NCBI GenBank assembly: GCA_028277985.1
Contig: JANQFG010000078.1
Span: 1 to 37,333, forward strand
DNA: 37,333 nt
Reading direction: 5' to 3'
DNA from: a bacterium
GTDB lineage: Bacteria > Desulfobacterota > DSWW01
The notes beneath the pieces were generated by a model that saw only the letters and a list, made by a program, of their open reading frames with translations, was not told the origin of the DNA and did no database searches. Made by a program: the position numbers and the translations under genes. Of the stretch, positions 1-8,981 are shown in pieces; positions within the stretch are counted from its first letter, which is position 1; the number at the start of each line of letters is the position of its first letter.

Positions 1-1383
1 GAGGTCGAGGGCCTGCACTTCATTCTCCATCTTGTAATTGATCCAGGTCTCGATCACATCCTCGGTGAACACATCACCCTTGAGCAGGTAAGCGTTGTCC
101 GCCTCGAGGGCATTGAGCACTTCCCGCAGGGTCCCGGGTGTCTGCGGCACCTTGGCCAGCTCTTCGGGCGGAAGATCGTAGATGTCCTTGTCGAGGGACT
201 CGCCCGGGTCGATCTTGTTCTGGATGCCGTCCAGGGCCGCCATCAGCATGGCCGAGAAGGCGAGGTAAGGATTGCAGGTCGGGTCCGGGCACCGGAACTC
301 GATTCGCTTCGACTTGGGCGAAGTGGAGTACATGGGGATTCGGATGGCCGCGCTTCGGTTTCGTCTCGAATAGGCCAGGTTGACCGGCGCCTCGAAGCCG
401 GGGACGAGCCGCTTGTAGCTGTTCGTGGTCGGGTTCGTGAAGGCGAGTACCGACGGGGCATGCTTGAGCAGGCCGCCAATCGCATAGAGCGCCATGTCCG
501 AAAGCCCGGCGTACTTGTCGCCGGCAAAGAGGGGCTGCCCATCCTTCCAGAGGGAGAGATGGGTATGCATGCCGCTTCCGTTGTCGTTGAAGATCGGCTT
601 CGGCATGAAGGTTACGGTCTTGTTGTGCTTTCGGGCGGTATTCTTGACCACGTACTTGTACATGAGCAACTTGTCTGCCATCTCGACGAGGGGCATGAAG
701 CGCATATCGATTTCCGCCTGGCCGCCGGTCGCCACTTCGTGATGCTGCGCCTCGACCGGGATGCCCATCTTCTCGAGGGTGAGCGTCATCTCACTGCGGA
801 TGTCCTGCATGCTGTCCGTGGGTGGAACCGGAAAGTATCCTTCCTTGTACCGGGGCTTGTAGCCGAGGTTCGGGCTTTCCACACGGCCCGTGTTCCATCG
901 ACCCTCTGCGGAATCGATGTGATAGTAACCCTCGTGCTCGTTCTGATCGAAGCGAATGTCGTCAAAAATAAAGAACTCCGCCTCCGGACCGAAATAGGCG
1001 GTGTCCGCGATGCCGAGGCTCTTGATGTAGTTCTCGGCCTTGCGGGCGATATTGCGCGGGTCCCGGGTGTAGTCCTCGCCCGTTACCGGGTCACAAATGT
1101 TGCAGATCATGGTGAGGGTCTTTGCCGCCAGGAAAGGATCCAGGAAGGCCGACTCCGGAACAGGTTTGACGATCATGTCGGACTCGTTGATCGCCTGCCA
1201 TCCGCGGATGCTGGAACCATCGAACCCGATGCCCTCTTCAAAGGTCCCCTCTTCGATCTCTCTCGGCGGCACGGAGAAGTGCTGCCACAGGCCGGGGAAA
1301 TCCATGAACCGAAGATCCACGATCTCGACCTTCTCGTCCTCAATGAACTTGATTACATCTGCCGGGGTTTTGAAATCGCTCAT
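1..1383 (-). CDS. glnA: Type I glutamine synthetase, 3' end cut by window edge
   Basis: Makes glutamine from glutamate, ammonia and ATP in the cytoplasm. The visible 461 residues begin [13 protein letters not shown] and run in frame off base 1; family members are about 470 residues, so only about 10 are missing. The ATP/metal-binding stretch [16 protein letters not shown] is intact, as is the C-terminal block [11 protein letters not shown], whose Tyr is the adenylylation site in enterobacterial GlnA. This marks it as the GSI-beta type controlled by covalent modification. A sigma-54 promoter lies upstream (1493-1510) with a leader of about 100 bases, and glnD precedes it on the same strand with a 253-base gap. 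Family and function are certain; the adenylylating enzyme is not in the window. Confidence 0.97.
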   Translation of the reverse strand, partial: MSDFKTPADVIKFIEDEKVEIVDLRFMDFPGLWQHFSVPPREIEEGTFEEGIGFDGSSIRGWQAINESDMIVKPVPESAFLDPFLAAKTLTMICNICDPVTGEDYTRDPRNIARKAENYIKSLGIADTAYFGPEAEFFIFDDIRFDQNEHEGYYHIDSAEGRWNTGRVESPNLGYKPRYKEGYFPVPPTDSMQDIRSEMTLTLEKMGIPVEAQHHEVATGGQAEIDMRFMPLVEMADKLLMYKYVVKNTARKHNKTVTFMPKPIFNDNGSGMHTHLSLWKDGQPLFAGDKYAGLSDMALYAIGGLLKHAPSVLAFTNPTTNSYKRLVPGFEAPVNLAYSRRNRSAAIRIPMYSTSPKSKRIEFRCPDPTCNPYLAFSAMLMAALDGIQNKIDPGESLDKDIYDLPPEELAKVPQTPGTLREVLNALEADNAYLLKGDVFTEDVIETWINYKMENEVQALDL

Positions 1384-1492
1384 CTTCCCTTTCTCCTTCC
1401 TCATGTTCGGGTATGTTTGCGCCAGGACCCTTCGCCCTGACCCGAAGCTCATCGACGTCGTTTCCAAGACGCGCTTCTTGATGATTGTGGAA

Positions 1493-1510
1493 TGGCAATC
1501 CGCGTGCCAA
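1493..1510 (-). promoter_or_regulatory. Sigma-54 (RpoN) promoter of glnA
   Basis: Read on the minus strand the sequence is TTGGCACGCGGATTGCCA. It has the -24 GG (1508-1507) and -12 GC (1496-1495) separated by exactly 10 bases, matching the TGGCAC-N5-TTGC consensus. Transcription would start near 1484, about 100 bases before the glnA ATG. Such promoters need an enhancer-binding activator, normally NtrC for glnA. I saw no convincing NtrC site pair in the 126 bases up to glnD. A 6-bp inverted repeat (CCTGGA/TCCAGG, about 1561-1579) lies in that gap. Confidence 0.8.
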
Positions 1511-1636
1511 GCGGTGTCCTCGAATGAATCAAACAAAATCAATAGGTTACGGCAAGTCCTCCTGGACAACCTTTCCAGGCAAAAAGACAAAAACGTCGGC
1601 TCACCCTACCTGTCCCAACATAATTGTCGTTTTATG

Positions 1637-4243
1637 TCAGGGATTCCGACCGTTCTCCAGGACCCGCCTCATTGCATTCTCTATGACCTCCACGGCATCC
1701 GGATCCCGCACCTTTTGTCCATCCATATCCTTGACGTAGAAGATGTCCACGACCTGGTCGACATTCGTGGCGATCTTTGCGATCAGAACATCCAGGCCGC
1801 AGCGGAACAGGGCATGGGTGATCTTGTAGAGAAGCCCGGGAAAATCGTGGGTATGGATCTCGACGATCGTAAAGAAGCCGGAGCTGTCGTTGTCCACGAC
1901 AATCCTGTCCGGCTTCCGCAAGTCCGGCCCGCGAGTCGACCTGCTGGACACGAGCTTTTCGTCTAGGGCCTCCTCGAGGGCCAACCCGCCGCCCAATGCA
2001 CCATGCAGATCTTTCTTCACCTTGCCCCACACCTCTTCTTCATGAAGGCTGTCCCGCGGAGCCCGGACGGTGAAGATGTCAAGGGCGATCCTGTTTCGCC
2101 AGGTGTAGATATTGGCGTTCAGGATGTCCAGGTTGTTCAGTGTCAGGGCACCCGCAATGCTCGAAAAGAGACCCGGCCGGTCTTTGGCACACACCGTAAC
2201 GGTCCTGTGATAGTCCCCAAGAGTCGCACCGGGATCCAGTACAAACGGAGCCTCCCCAAGCATCTGGTAGAGTTCCACATGGCGAACCATGTCTTTGGAC
2301 GGGGTGTAGAGCAAGTATCGGGGCGACATGTTCTCGAAGAGGGCCTCCAGGCTCGCCTTTGGCATGGAGTGCACCTCCCGGAGCAGATCGTCTCTCTTCT
2401 TGTCGATGATTTCACCCGAGTCCCTTGTGGCCAATTCTCCCTTGTGGAGGATGTGATGGACCTTGAAAAAGAGCTCCCTCAGCAGGACATCGGTCCAGGA
2501 GTTCCATGCCTTGGGGCCGGTGGCCATGCAGTCGGCCACGCTGAGAAGGTAGAGCATCTTCAGGTCGTCGATGTTCCGGAATTTCCTCGCGAACTGCACC
2601 ACGAGTTTCTCATCCTGCAGGTCCCGCTGGGTGGCCGTCTTGACCATGGACAAGTGTTCCCTCACCAGGAAGGCAATCGTGTCGATCTCATCGACTTCAA
2701 AACCCATCCTCGCAAAGACCCGCTTCACGATCTCTGCGCCCCGTTCGGAGTGATCCCTTTCCGGTACGCCTTTGCCGATATCGTGAAAAAGGGCCGCCCA
2801 CAGAAGGATCTCAGGGTTGGCGATTTCCTCGAAGAGGCGACTCAGGAGCGGGGAGCCCCCTTCAGAGATCGGGTCGGCAAAGCCTTTTGCGATCCGCACT
2901 GCCAGCAGGGAATGCTTGTCCACGGGATGCACGTGGTATTCATCGTATTGGATCCGATTCTGGATCGTCTTCATCTCCGGGATGAGCGCGACCAGGATTC
3001 CGGTGTTGAGCATCTCATTCAGGGCGTTGAAGGTCTGGGGAGGCGACACGAGAATGCGTCGCAGCGACCGGACCACGGCATCCGAGCTTCGGAATGCCTC
3101 ATCGATCATGGGTAGACGCCTCCGTACGAGACGAATCGCATCGATCGAGAGAGGAATGCCCAGCAGGGCGCTCTGCTCGAAGATCCTGATCAGCAAGACC
3201 GGATTGCGACGCACCGCTTCTGCGGATTCGAACTGGAGGGCGTCCTGGAGAACCCTCAGGCCCTGGATGCGCGGGCGGGCTACGATCTTCCTTCGGTAGG
3301 GCTTCTCTCCCCTGGGCATCACCTTATTCAGGAAGCTCCGATGGAGATGCTTGACGAACTCCATATGTCCGTGCATCGTGCCCAGACATCTCTCCACGGC
3401 CTGTTGCCCGTTCGAATCCTCGAAGCCCAGATCCCGGGCGAGCTTGACCTGATGCTCGAAGTAGAGCTGGTCGCACTTCCTACCTGCAATCTTGTGCAAC
3501 CAGTTCCTCACCTTCCAAATGAAGGAAACCGCCTCCGACAGGCCCTCCAGCTCCTCGCGGGCAAGATGTCCGTTGTCCACCAGCTCATCCACCCTCTTGA
3601 CGTGGTACTTGCACCAGGCCACCCAGCGAATCGCGTGGTAGTCCCTCAGACCCCCGAGGCCCTCCTTCACATTCGGCTCCAAAAGGTAGGAGGAATCCCC
3701 GAACTGGGCGTGACGCCTCTGGCTGGTTTCCACCAGCCATTTCAGCAGGGCCGAACCACGCCTTCTGAGCACCTTGTCCCGGATCCCTTCCAGCAGATCC
3801 GAATAGAGCGAGGAAATCCCACAGAGAAAACGGGCATCCACCATGGAAGTCAGGACTTCGAAATCCTCGGATGCGAGACGGGTGCATTCCCGGAGCGATC
3901 GGGTTCCGTAACCGACCTCCATGCCTATGTCCCAAAGGGGATAGAAAACCTCCTGGACAAGCTCCTGGGCCTCATCCGGAACCCGTTTCTTGAAGAGGAG
4001 CAGCACATCCACGTCAGAGTGTAGACATTGTTCTTTCCTTCCATAGCCGCCCAAGGCGACCATCACGCACGGGTTCTTCTCCATTTGGATCCGAGGTCCC
4101 ACCGAGCTCCTCGCGAAGGTCTCCTGGAAATAGTCGTCCAGGATCTCGGCATGACGCTCGACAAAATCGGGCGCACGCCCCTGGGTGAACCTTAAGATCA
4201 GAGCGTCCCTTCTTTCCTGTAATTCCTGGACCGGAGATTTCAT
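1637..4243 (-). CDS. glnD: PII uridylyltransferase/uridylyl-removing enzyme
   Basis: Bifunctional nitrogen sensor that adds UMP to, and removes it from, PII proteins according to glutamine level. The 868 residues show the nucleotidyltransferase motif GGYGR (65-69) with D77 and D79, a central region, an HD domain with ALFHDIGKG (H487, D488) for deuridylylation, and two C-terminal ACT domains (about 680-755 and 795-868) that bind glutamine. The length is close to the 890 of E. coli. The frame stays open to 4507, but the upstream part has no family resemblance; the ATG at 4243 leaves about 60 residues before GGYGR, which is reasonable. Its ribosome-binding site is weak, so the start is the least sure point. 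It lies directly upstream of glnA, its downstream target through PII and the adenylyltransferase. Confidence 0.94.
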   Translation of the reverse strand: MKSPVQELQERRDALILRFTQGRAPDFVERHAEILDDYFQETFARSSVGPRIQMEKNPCVMVALGGYGRKEQCLHSDVDVLLLFKKRVPDEAQELVQEVFYPLWDIGMEVGYGTRSLRECTRLASEDFEVLTSMVDARFLCGISSLYSDLLEGIRDKVLRRRGSALLKWLVETSQRRHAQFGDSSYLLEPNVKEGLGGLRDYHAIRWVAWCKYHVKRVDELVDNGHLAREELEGLSEAVSFIWKVRNWLHKIAGRKCDQLYFEHQVKLARDLGFEDSNGQQAVERCLGTMHGHMEFVKHLHRSFLNKVMPRGEKPYRRKIVARPRIQGLRVLQDALQFESAEAVRRNPVLLIRIFEQSALLGIPLSIDAIRLVRRRLPMIDEAFRSSDAVVRSLRRILVSPPQTFNALNEMLNTGILVALIPEMKTIQNRIQYDEYHVHPVDKHSLLAVRIAKGFADPISEGGSPLLSRLFEEIANPEILLWAALFHDIGKGVPERDHSERGAEIVKRVFARMGFEVDEIDTIAFLVREHLSMVKTATQRDLQDEKLVVQFARKFRNIDDLKMLYLLSVADCMATGPKAWNSWTDVLLRELFFKVHHILHKGELATRDSGEIIDKKRDDLLREVHSMPKASLEALFENMSPRYLLYTPSKDMVRHVELYQMLGEAPFVLDPGATLGDYHRTVTVCAKDRPGLFSSIAGALTLNNLDILNANIYTWRNRIALDIFTVRAPRDSLHEEEVWGKVKKDLHGALGGGLALEEALDEKLVSSRSTRGPDLRKPDRIVVDNDSSGFFTIVEIHTHDFPGLLYKITHALFRCGLDVLIAKIATNVDQVVDIFYVKDMDGQKVRDPDAVEVIENAMRRVLENGRNP

Positions 4244-4770
4244 GTGGATCGATTCGTGCCTTGAATGGTTATCCTGAACCCCAACCGGCAAGGGCATCCA
4301 AGCGTCGGATGCCGCTGAAGCGGGCAGGTCTCTTTTCCTGGTTGCGGCACACAAAGAAGAGCAACGTCCATGCCATGGTTCGGCTTCGAGAAAAAGCCCA
4401 TCCATTTCAATTGGATAGACAGATAAGCCTCGCCCGACCTCCTCAACCCGTAATACCTTTGACACAGAATTGTAGGAAAAGGACACACGCGGATCCTGCC
4501 AAATCAAGCCTACAAGAGATAACTACATTTCTGTTGTTTTCTTATATGGTTAATGCAAGAATGTCGTTTTTCTCTCCTGAATCCATCCAGGACTGGGGGA
4601 AGACCGGAGTCCTGAAAGATCGTAAGCATTTGAAATGATTCCTTTATTTACCGTCCAGGGGATGACTGGCACAGCTCTTGAAGAAAGCGAGCCACGACCG
4701 GTCCGGAGCAGAATGGAAGCGAAAGCACAACCCGTTGATCGTTACAGCAGCCGAGAAAAGGAGAAGCAGG
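4244..4770. other. Divergent intergenic region between glnD and porin
   Basis: This is a 527-base gap between two divergently transcribed genes. Open frames crossing it on both strands have no recognisable protein character. The part around 4500-4660 is visibly richer in A and T, as expected for a promoter region. The only specific signal I can support is a sigma-54-like element at 4667-4682, described separately. Confidence 0.5.
4667..4682 (+). promoter_or_regulatory. Possible sigma-54 promoter of the TorF-like porin
   Basis: TGGCACAGCTCTTGAA matches the TGGCAC-N5-TTGCA consensus at every position except one in the -12 box (GA in place of GC), with the correct 10-base spacing after GG. It would start transcription near 4694, about 77 bases before the porin start at 4771. 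The -12 GC is the most conserved part of such promoters, so this is suggestive only. Confidence 0.4.
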
Positions 4771-5544
4771 ATGATTTGCAGCAGCAGATGGTTCGTCGTG
4801 GGTGTTTTACTGATCACAACCTTGGGCGGTCATGCAGGTGCGGCAACCGCCCAGGAGGAACAGACTTCGTCGCCGCGTCCCGATTTCGGGGTGGATGTCG
4901 CCTTTGTGAACAAGTATGTATGGCGCGGTATGCTTCTTACCGATGGTCCGGTCTTCCAGCCTTCCGCGACCCTCGGGTACAAGGGGGCGAGCGTCAATGT
5001 CTGGGGCAATCTCGATCTCGACAATGCAAACGACCTCGCGGGTGAATTCAACGAAATCGACTTCACCCTCGATTACACCCATGCCATCAAGGAATTCAGT
5101 GTGTCCGGTGGGCTCATCTATTATGATTTTCCCAACACCGACTTCAGGAGCACATTGGAGCTGTACGTGGCTGCCGGCGTGGACATATTGCTGCAGCCTG
5201 CAATCACGGTCTATTTCGACGTGGACCAGGCCCAGGCCATTTATGGGACGATCGGGCTCTCGCACAGCTTCGACCTCCCGGACTCGGACGCGGTTTCCTG
5301 GAGCCTGGATCTCGCCACGAGCGCCGGATTGGGTTCCTCAAGTTATGTTGACTTCTACTTTGGCGTGGACAATGGTGCTTTCACAGATTTCTATGCGGAG
5401 GCGAGCCTTCCGCTGACCATCTTTGACCAGCTCACGATCACCCCCTATGCAGGCGTCACGATGGTCCTGGACAGCGCTCTACGCTCGGAAATGGCGGAGA
5501 GCGACAACTTCCTTTTCGGAGCCGTCCTCAGTTGGTCCATCTAG
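4771..5544 (+). CDS. TorF-like putative outer-membrane porin
   Basis: Predicted exported beta-barrel of 257 residues. The ATG at 4771 is chosen because GGAG lies about 10 bases upstream and the product then begins with a signal peptide (MICSSRWFVVGVLLITTLGG, likely cleaved after AATAQ, about residue 28). The mature part starts with a strand motif VNKYVWRGM, typical of the TorF/TIGR02001 family, followed by alternating hydrophobic/polar strands and an end in LSWSI that fits a barrel terminus. Length agrees with that family, about 240 residues. Family members are, from memory, often found beside PII and ammonium-transporter genes, which fits glnD and glnA next door. The substrate is unknown. 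Confidence 0.75.
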   Translation: MICSSRWFVVGVLLITTLGGHAGAATAQEEQTSSPRPDFGVDVAFVNKYVWRGMLLTDGPVFQPSATLGYKGASVNVWGNLDLDNANDLAGEFNEIDFTLDYTHAIKEFSVSGGLIYYDFPNTDFRSTLELYVAAGVDILLQPAITVYFDVDQAQAIYGTIGLSHSFDLPDSDAVSWSLDLATSAGLGSSSYVDFYFGVDNGAFTDFYAEASLPLTIFDQLTITPYAGVTMVLDSALRSEMAESDNFLFGAVLSWSI

Positions 5545-5554
5545 GGCCCGGACT

Positions 5555-5593
5555 CGGGGGTGTCAGACCTCATTTCGGGGTCTGACACTCCCG
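5555..5593. repeat. REP-like palindrome, 15-bp stem
   Basis: Arms CGGGGGTGTCAGACC (5555-5569) and GGTCTGACACTCCCG (5579-5593) pair with a single G-T mismatch around a 9-base loop. The element starts 10 bases after the porin stop. There is no T-run on either side, so it is not a classical intrinsic terminator, though it could protect the mRNA 3' end. The TGTCAGACC core resembles palindromic REP/MITE-type repeats found dispersed in proteobacterial genomes. Confidence 0.6.
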
Positions 5594-5624
5594 GACGCTG
5601 GCCTTACGGCAAGGTGGAAGCTAA

Positions 5625-6317
5625 ATGAAGGTCCTGGTATTGATGCATATAGAGAACGAGGGGCCCGGCACACTGGACGACTACCTTCGTGCAAAGAACA
5701 TAACCGTACGAACATGCAGACTGTACGATGGAGAGCGCCTCCCGCCGGACCCGCTCGACTTCGACGCCGTCGTGTCGATGGGCGGCCCAATGAACGTGTA
5801 CGAAGACGAGAAACACCCCTTTCTCAAGGAAGAAACTCGGTTCCTCAAAACAACCATTTCGTCCGGAGTCCCAGTCCTCGGGATATGCCTGGGTGCCCAG
5901 ATGATAGCCAGGGCCTGTGAATCCGCGGTGAGGAAGGATCCGGTGGGTGAACTGGGCTGGGATCGGGTCAGGCTGACCTCGGCAGGACGGATGGACCCCC
6001 TGTTCAAAGGGGTTTCGGAAACCTTGAAGGTCTTCCAATGGCACGAAGACACCTTCGACGTTCCACGCGGCGGAGCGTTGCTCGCTACCTCAGACAAATG
6101 CCGGAACCAGGCATTCCGATACCGGAATGCATATGGTCTGCAGTTCCATGTGGAGGTCACACCTGCGATGCTGGAGAGTTGGTTCAGGGACCCGGAAATG
6201 AAGGGGCAGATGACGGCTTACTACGGAGAGCACGAGTCGGAGTTGACCCGGACCGCTCGCACCCTTTACGCAAATCTCCTGACGCGGATATGGGAGAGGC
6301 AGCCAAACAGGGGGTAG
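5625..6317 (+). CDS. Class I glutamine amidotransferase domain protein
   Basis: Stand-alone glutaminase-type domain of 230 residues, cytoplasmic. The nucleophile elbow GICLGAQ contains Cys88, and GLQFHVE contains His175 and Glu177, completing the Cys-His-Glu triad; SMGGPMNVYED matches the N-terminal oxyanion region of GMP-synthase-like amidotransferases. No synthase domain is attached, so it either hydrolyses glutamine for an unlinked partner or acts on a gamma-glutamyl compound. The start ATG at 5625 follows AAGGTGGAAG about 5 bases upstream. It converges on the transaldolase gene with a 6-base gap. The exact substrate cannot be told; a link to the nitrogen genes upstream is only positional. 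Confidence 0.85.
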   Translation: MKVLVLMHIENEGPGTLDDYLRAKNITVRTCRLYDGERLPPDPLDFDAVVSMGGPMNVYEDEKHPFLKEETRFLKTTISSGVPVLGICLGAQMIARACESAVRKDPVGELGWDRVRLTSAGRMDPLFKGVSETLKVFQWHEDTFDVPRGGALLATSDKCRNQAFRYRNAYGLQFHVEVTPAMLESWFRDPEMKGQMTAYYGEHESELTRTARTLYANLLTRIWERQPNRG

Positions 6318-6323
6318 TGGCGC

Positions 6324-6971
6324 CTATTTCTTCGGGACCTTCTCCCAGTCGGCAAGGAATTTCTTGAGACCGATATCTGTGAGGGGGTGCTCCACCAACT
6401 GCATGAGGACCTTGTAAGGCACGGTGGAGATGTGCGCTCCCATCATACCCGCTTCCACAAAATGGATCGGGTTTCGAATGGAGGCCACGATGACCTCGGT
6501 TTCATACGCGTAGTTCTCGAGGATGGTCACCACCTGTTCCACCAGATCCATCCCCACGTGGCTGATGTCATCCAGCCTGCCTACAAAGGGAGAAACATAG
6601 CTGGCGCCCGCTTTTGCGGCCAGCAGGGCCTGGGAAGGGGAAAACACAAGGGTCACGTTCGTCTTGATGCCCTTCTGGCTGCATTGCCTCGCCGCCTTCA
6701 GTCCTTCCCCGGTCATGGGCAGCTTGATGACGATGTTCTTGTGGATCTTGCTCAGGCTTTCCGCCTCGGCCATCATCCCGTCCACCTCCAGGCTGACGAC
6801 CTCTGCGCTGATCGGCCCGTCTACGATGGAGCAAATCTCGTTGACGACCTCCCGAAAGTCCTTGCCTTCCTGGGCGATGAGGCTGGGGTTCGTTGTCACT
6901 CCGTCGACAATCCCAAGGGCATTGGCCTCTCGGATGTGGTCCACGTTCGCCGTATCTAGGAATATCTTCAT
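6324..6971 (-). CDS. Small transaldolase / fructose-6-phosphate aldolase family
   Basis: TIM-barrel aldolase of 215 residues, the size of the TalC/Fsa subfamily rather than classical 320-residue transaldolases. [10 protein letters not shown] (23-32) is the family signature, and Lys83 in NIVIKLPMT is the Schiff-base lysine. It acts in the cytoplasm either as transaldolase of the pentose phosphate pathway or as fructose-6-phosphate aldolase; the two activities differ by few residues and I cannot separate them by eye. A G-run (GGGGGGG) about 8 bases before the ATG serves as ribosome-binding site. A candidate promoter lies at 7128-7157. It stands alone as a transcription unit. Confidence 0.9.
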   Translation of the reverse strand: MKIFLDTANVDHIREANALGIVDGVTTNPSLIAQEGKDFREVVNEICSIVDGPISAEVVSLEVDGMMAEAESLSKIHKNIVIKLPMTGEGLKAARQCSQKGIKTNVTLVFSPSQALLAAKAGASYVSPFVGRLDDISHVGMDLVEQVVTILENYAYETEVIVASIRNPIHFVEAGMMGAHISTVPYKVLMQLVEHPLTDIGLKKFLADWEKVPKK

Positions 6972-7271
6972 TGTTTTGCCCCCCCTGGATGCCGTAACGG
7001 ATCACCATGTCTTGGTGGCCGGATGCGCAATTTCTCACCCCGTCCGGGCCGCATGGCTGGCCGGGCCTCCCCCCCACTGGGATCTGTGCCCGGAAAAGGC
7101 CATTCGCATGCTACCATGGCCGCCATCAGTATCACAGATGACCTTTCTCACAGTCAAGCCTGCGCCCCTCTGAGCCGGTGTAAGCGGAGGCAGGAACCAA
7201 GTGAACCGGACCGTCCCGGACATTGCATGAGTCGAGTTTGCCCCTTGGACAATGTTCATGAGATGTCCGGG
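6972..7271. other. Intergenic region with transaldolase promoter and large inverted repeat
   Basis: No gene is seen in these 300 bases. On the DUF1302 side an inverted repeat CCCGGACAT (7215-7223) / ATGTCCGGG (7263-7271) begins right at the DUF1302 stop codon and could fold as a gene-end structure; the 39-base loop contains further short complementary pieces (CATTG/CAATG). It lacks a T-run. The transaldolase promoter lies in the middle. Confidence 0.45.
7128..7157 (-). promoter_or_regulatory. Candidate sigma-70 promoter for transaldolase
   Basis: On the minus strand TTGACT (7157-7152) is followed after 18 bases by GATACT (7133-7128), five and four matches to the consensus hexamers. The start would be near 7121, giving a leader of about 150 bases to the ATG at 6971. 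Confidence 0.4.
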
Positions 7272-8981
7272 CTAGAAATTCCAGATGAAGTTGAAGGAAA
7301 TCTCGTTCCGAGACTCCAGCATGCCGAGTCTTCCCTCATAAGTATTTGAAATCGTATGAAAATACGACACTTCGAAGGTGAGGGTCCGCCAGTCGTAGGC
7401 AACGGAAGGGATGAGGGACAGGGCGCTCGGCTCTACCTCGTACATGGTCACGAGTCGGGGGGAGAGGTTTCCGTTGAGGTAGTTGGTGGTCATGATCAGC
7501 AGAAAGGTGTTGCCCCATTCCGGTTCGTAGATGACCTCATCGTTCGGCCCTCGCCACGGTTGTAAGATCGTGTTTTCCTCGTACCCCAGGATGTGTTTCC
7601 CCACGTATTCGAAGATGAACAGCACGTCGTCCCGGCTCACATAGGGCACCTTGGTCCACTTGTCCAGGCCGAGCCCATATTTCAACTCATCGAATGTGGC
7701 AAGCTGGCCGCCGGTGAAGGGCAGGATGTCATCCTCGATGTCACCCAAGTCTACGTTTCGCAGAACGTCGGCGAGCGTGACGTCGTCGATGGGAGGGGGA
7801 AGATAGACTTTGCTCCCCAATCCCTCGATCATGTCCCTCACATTGCCGGGCGTCATCTTCGGCACATTCTTGAACAGACCGAACTCGCCCCGGATGACCG
7901 TGTCGATCCGGGCCCAGTTGTAGTTGAAGCTGCCGCCGTAAACATCCACCTTGTCGACCTTGAGAACCACATCCAGCTTCTGGCCCTTGAGGAGCGGATC
8001 GAAGGGGCTCCCCCCATTGATGATATTCCCGATCGAATTCCCAACATCCGACCATGTCAGAAAGATGGGCCGGAACCCGTCAACATCCAGCCAAGCGACC
8101 GGAATATCGGAGTAGGCCCGGTAGTAGGCGGCATTCATCTCCACGCCCTTGAACATGAACCCCAGCTTGACCCCGTAACGATCCGCATCATAGGTATCCT
8201 GAACGCGTCGGGTGAGTTGCATGAGGCTGCCCAGGGAGAGCGGGTCCGAAAGATCCTCTTCCGTATTCCGGCCGACCGGCGGTATGATCGGCGAGCCTTC
8301 AATGATCTCCTCCCCGTTCGTGTTGTCGATCTTTCCGGGTACGTAATACCCTTCAAGGGATAGGGAGGAGAAGGGGCCCAGGTATTCGATGGCGAAGTTC
8401 GCCCGCACCATGAACAGAGGGACGAGCCGCTCCAGAAGATCCACGGCAAGGGAGGTGTTGTCCGTCGGGTTGATGCCGTCCAGGATGCGAAGGGTGGTCA
8501 TCTCTCCCCAGGACATGACCTGCCTGCCCACCCGCAGAAAGACCGGGCCCCCCGAAAGATCGAAATAGCCCAGAAACAGGTCCGCATCCCACTTCAGGTC
8601 ATCGATCACGTCTCGATTGTCGAAGAGATAGAAGTTTCGAGTCCCGTCATCCTTGAGCACATCCGGCCCCACGTCCCACGCACTGTCGTAGAAGAACCGG
8701 AATTGCAGGAAGTAGTTGAAGGATAGCCATGACGTGAGGTTCCCAAGATCGTGCCGCCACTCGATGAACAGGAGATTTCGCTGGGTGACGAGATCGCCGG
8801 CCTCGATCGGGATCGGGTTGTTGTCCGGGGTGCTGACCGTGCGAAAGGTCGCCTCGAGCTTCAGCCTGCCGAGGAGGCTCCACTTGCCCTGCTTCTTGTC
8901 GGAGACAATCGCCCGGCATACCTCCGGGCACAGCACGAGCAAGAGCAACGCACACCCCAGGTACCTCGTGCACATTCTCAT
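7272..8981 (-). CDS. DUF1302-family outer-membrane protein
   Basis: Large predicted outer-membrane barrel, 569 residues. The ATG at 8981 is preferred over upstream codons: GGAGG lies 10 bases before it, a clean signal peptide follows (MRMCTRYLGCALLLLVLCPE, cleavage after CRA), and the ATG overlaps the TGA of the upstream RND gene as ATGA, implying translational coupling. The body has long amphipathic strands with WLSFNYFLQFRFFYDSAWD-type segments and RVGRQVMSWGEMTTLRILDGINP, typical of DUF1302, and ends in a strand closing with aromatic F (NFIWNF), the usual barrel terminus. With DUF1329, Ycf48-like and RND proteins it forms a recurring proteobacterial gene set, suggesting a channel or receptor for a hydrophobic substrate. 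Function unproven. Confidence 0.85.
   Translation of the reverse strand: MRMCTRYLGCALLLLVLCPEVCRAIVSDKKQGKWSLLGRLKLEATFRTVSTPDNNPIPIEAGDLVTQRNLLFIEWRHDLGNLTSWLSFNYFLQFRFFYDSAWDVGPDVLKDDGTRNFYLFDNRDVIDDLKWDADLFLGYFDLSGGPVFLRVGRQVMSWGEMTTLRILDGINPTDNTSLAVDLLERLVPLFMVRANFAIEYLGPFSSLSLEGYYVPGKIDNTNGEEIIEGSPIIPPVGRNTEEDLSDPLSLGSLMQLTRRVQDTYDADRYGVKLGFMFKGVEMNAAYYRAYSDIPVAWLDVDGFRPIFLTWSDVGNSIGNIINGGSPFDPLLKGQKLDVVLKVDKVDVYGGSFNYNWARIDTVIRGEFGLFKNVPKMTPGNVRDMIEGLGSKVYLPPPIDDVTLADVLRNVDLGDIEDDILPFTGGQLATFDELKYGLGLDKWTKVPYVSRDDVLFIFEYVGKHILGYEENTILQPWRGPNDEVIYEPEWGNTFLLIMTTNYLNGNLSPRLVTMYEVEPSALSLIPSVAYDWRTLTFEVSYFHTISNTYEGRLGMLESRNEISFNFIWNF

Noticed and set aside
460..1440. Long plus-strand open frame of 326 codons
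   Set aside because: It is antisense to glnA, with His/Arg/Leu-rich low-complexity composition; glnA explains the coding signal.
1561..1579. CCTGGA/TCCAGG inverted repeat as glnD terminator or NtrC site
   Set aside because: No T-run follows it and it does not fit the GCAC-N5-GTGC NtrC pattern.
4244..4507. N-terminal extension of GlnD by 88 residues
   Set aside because: In frame but without family resemblance or ribosome site; the ATG at 4243 gives a normal N-terminus.
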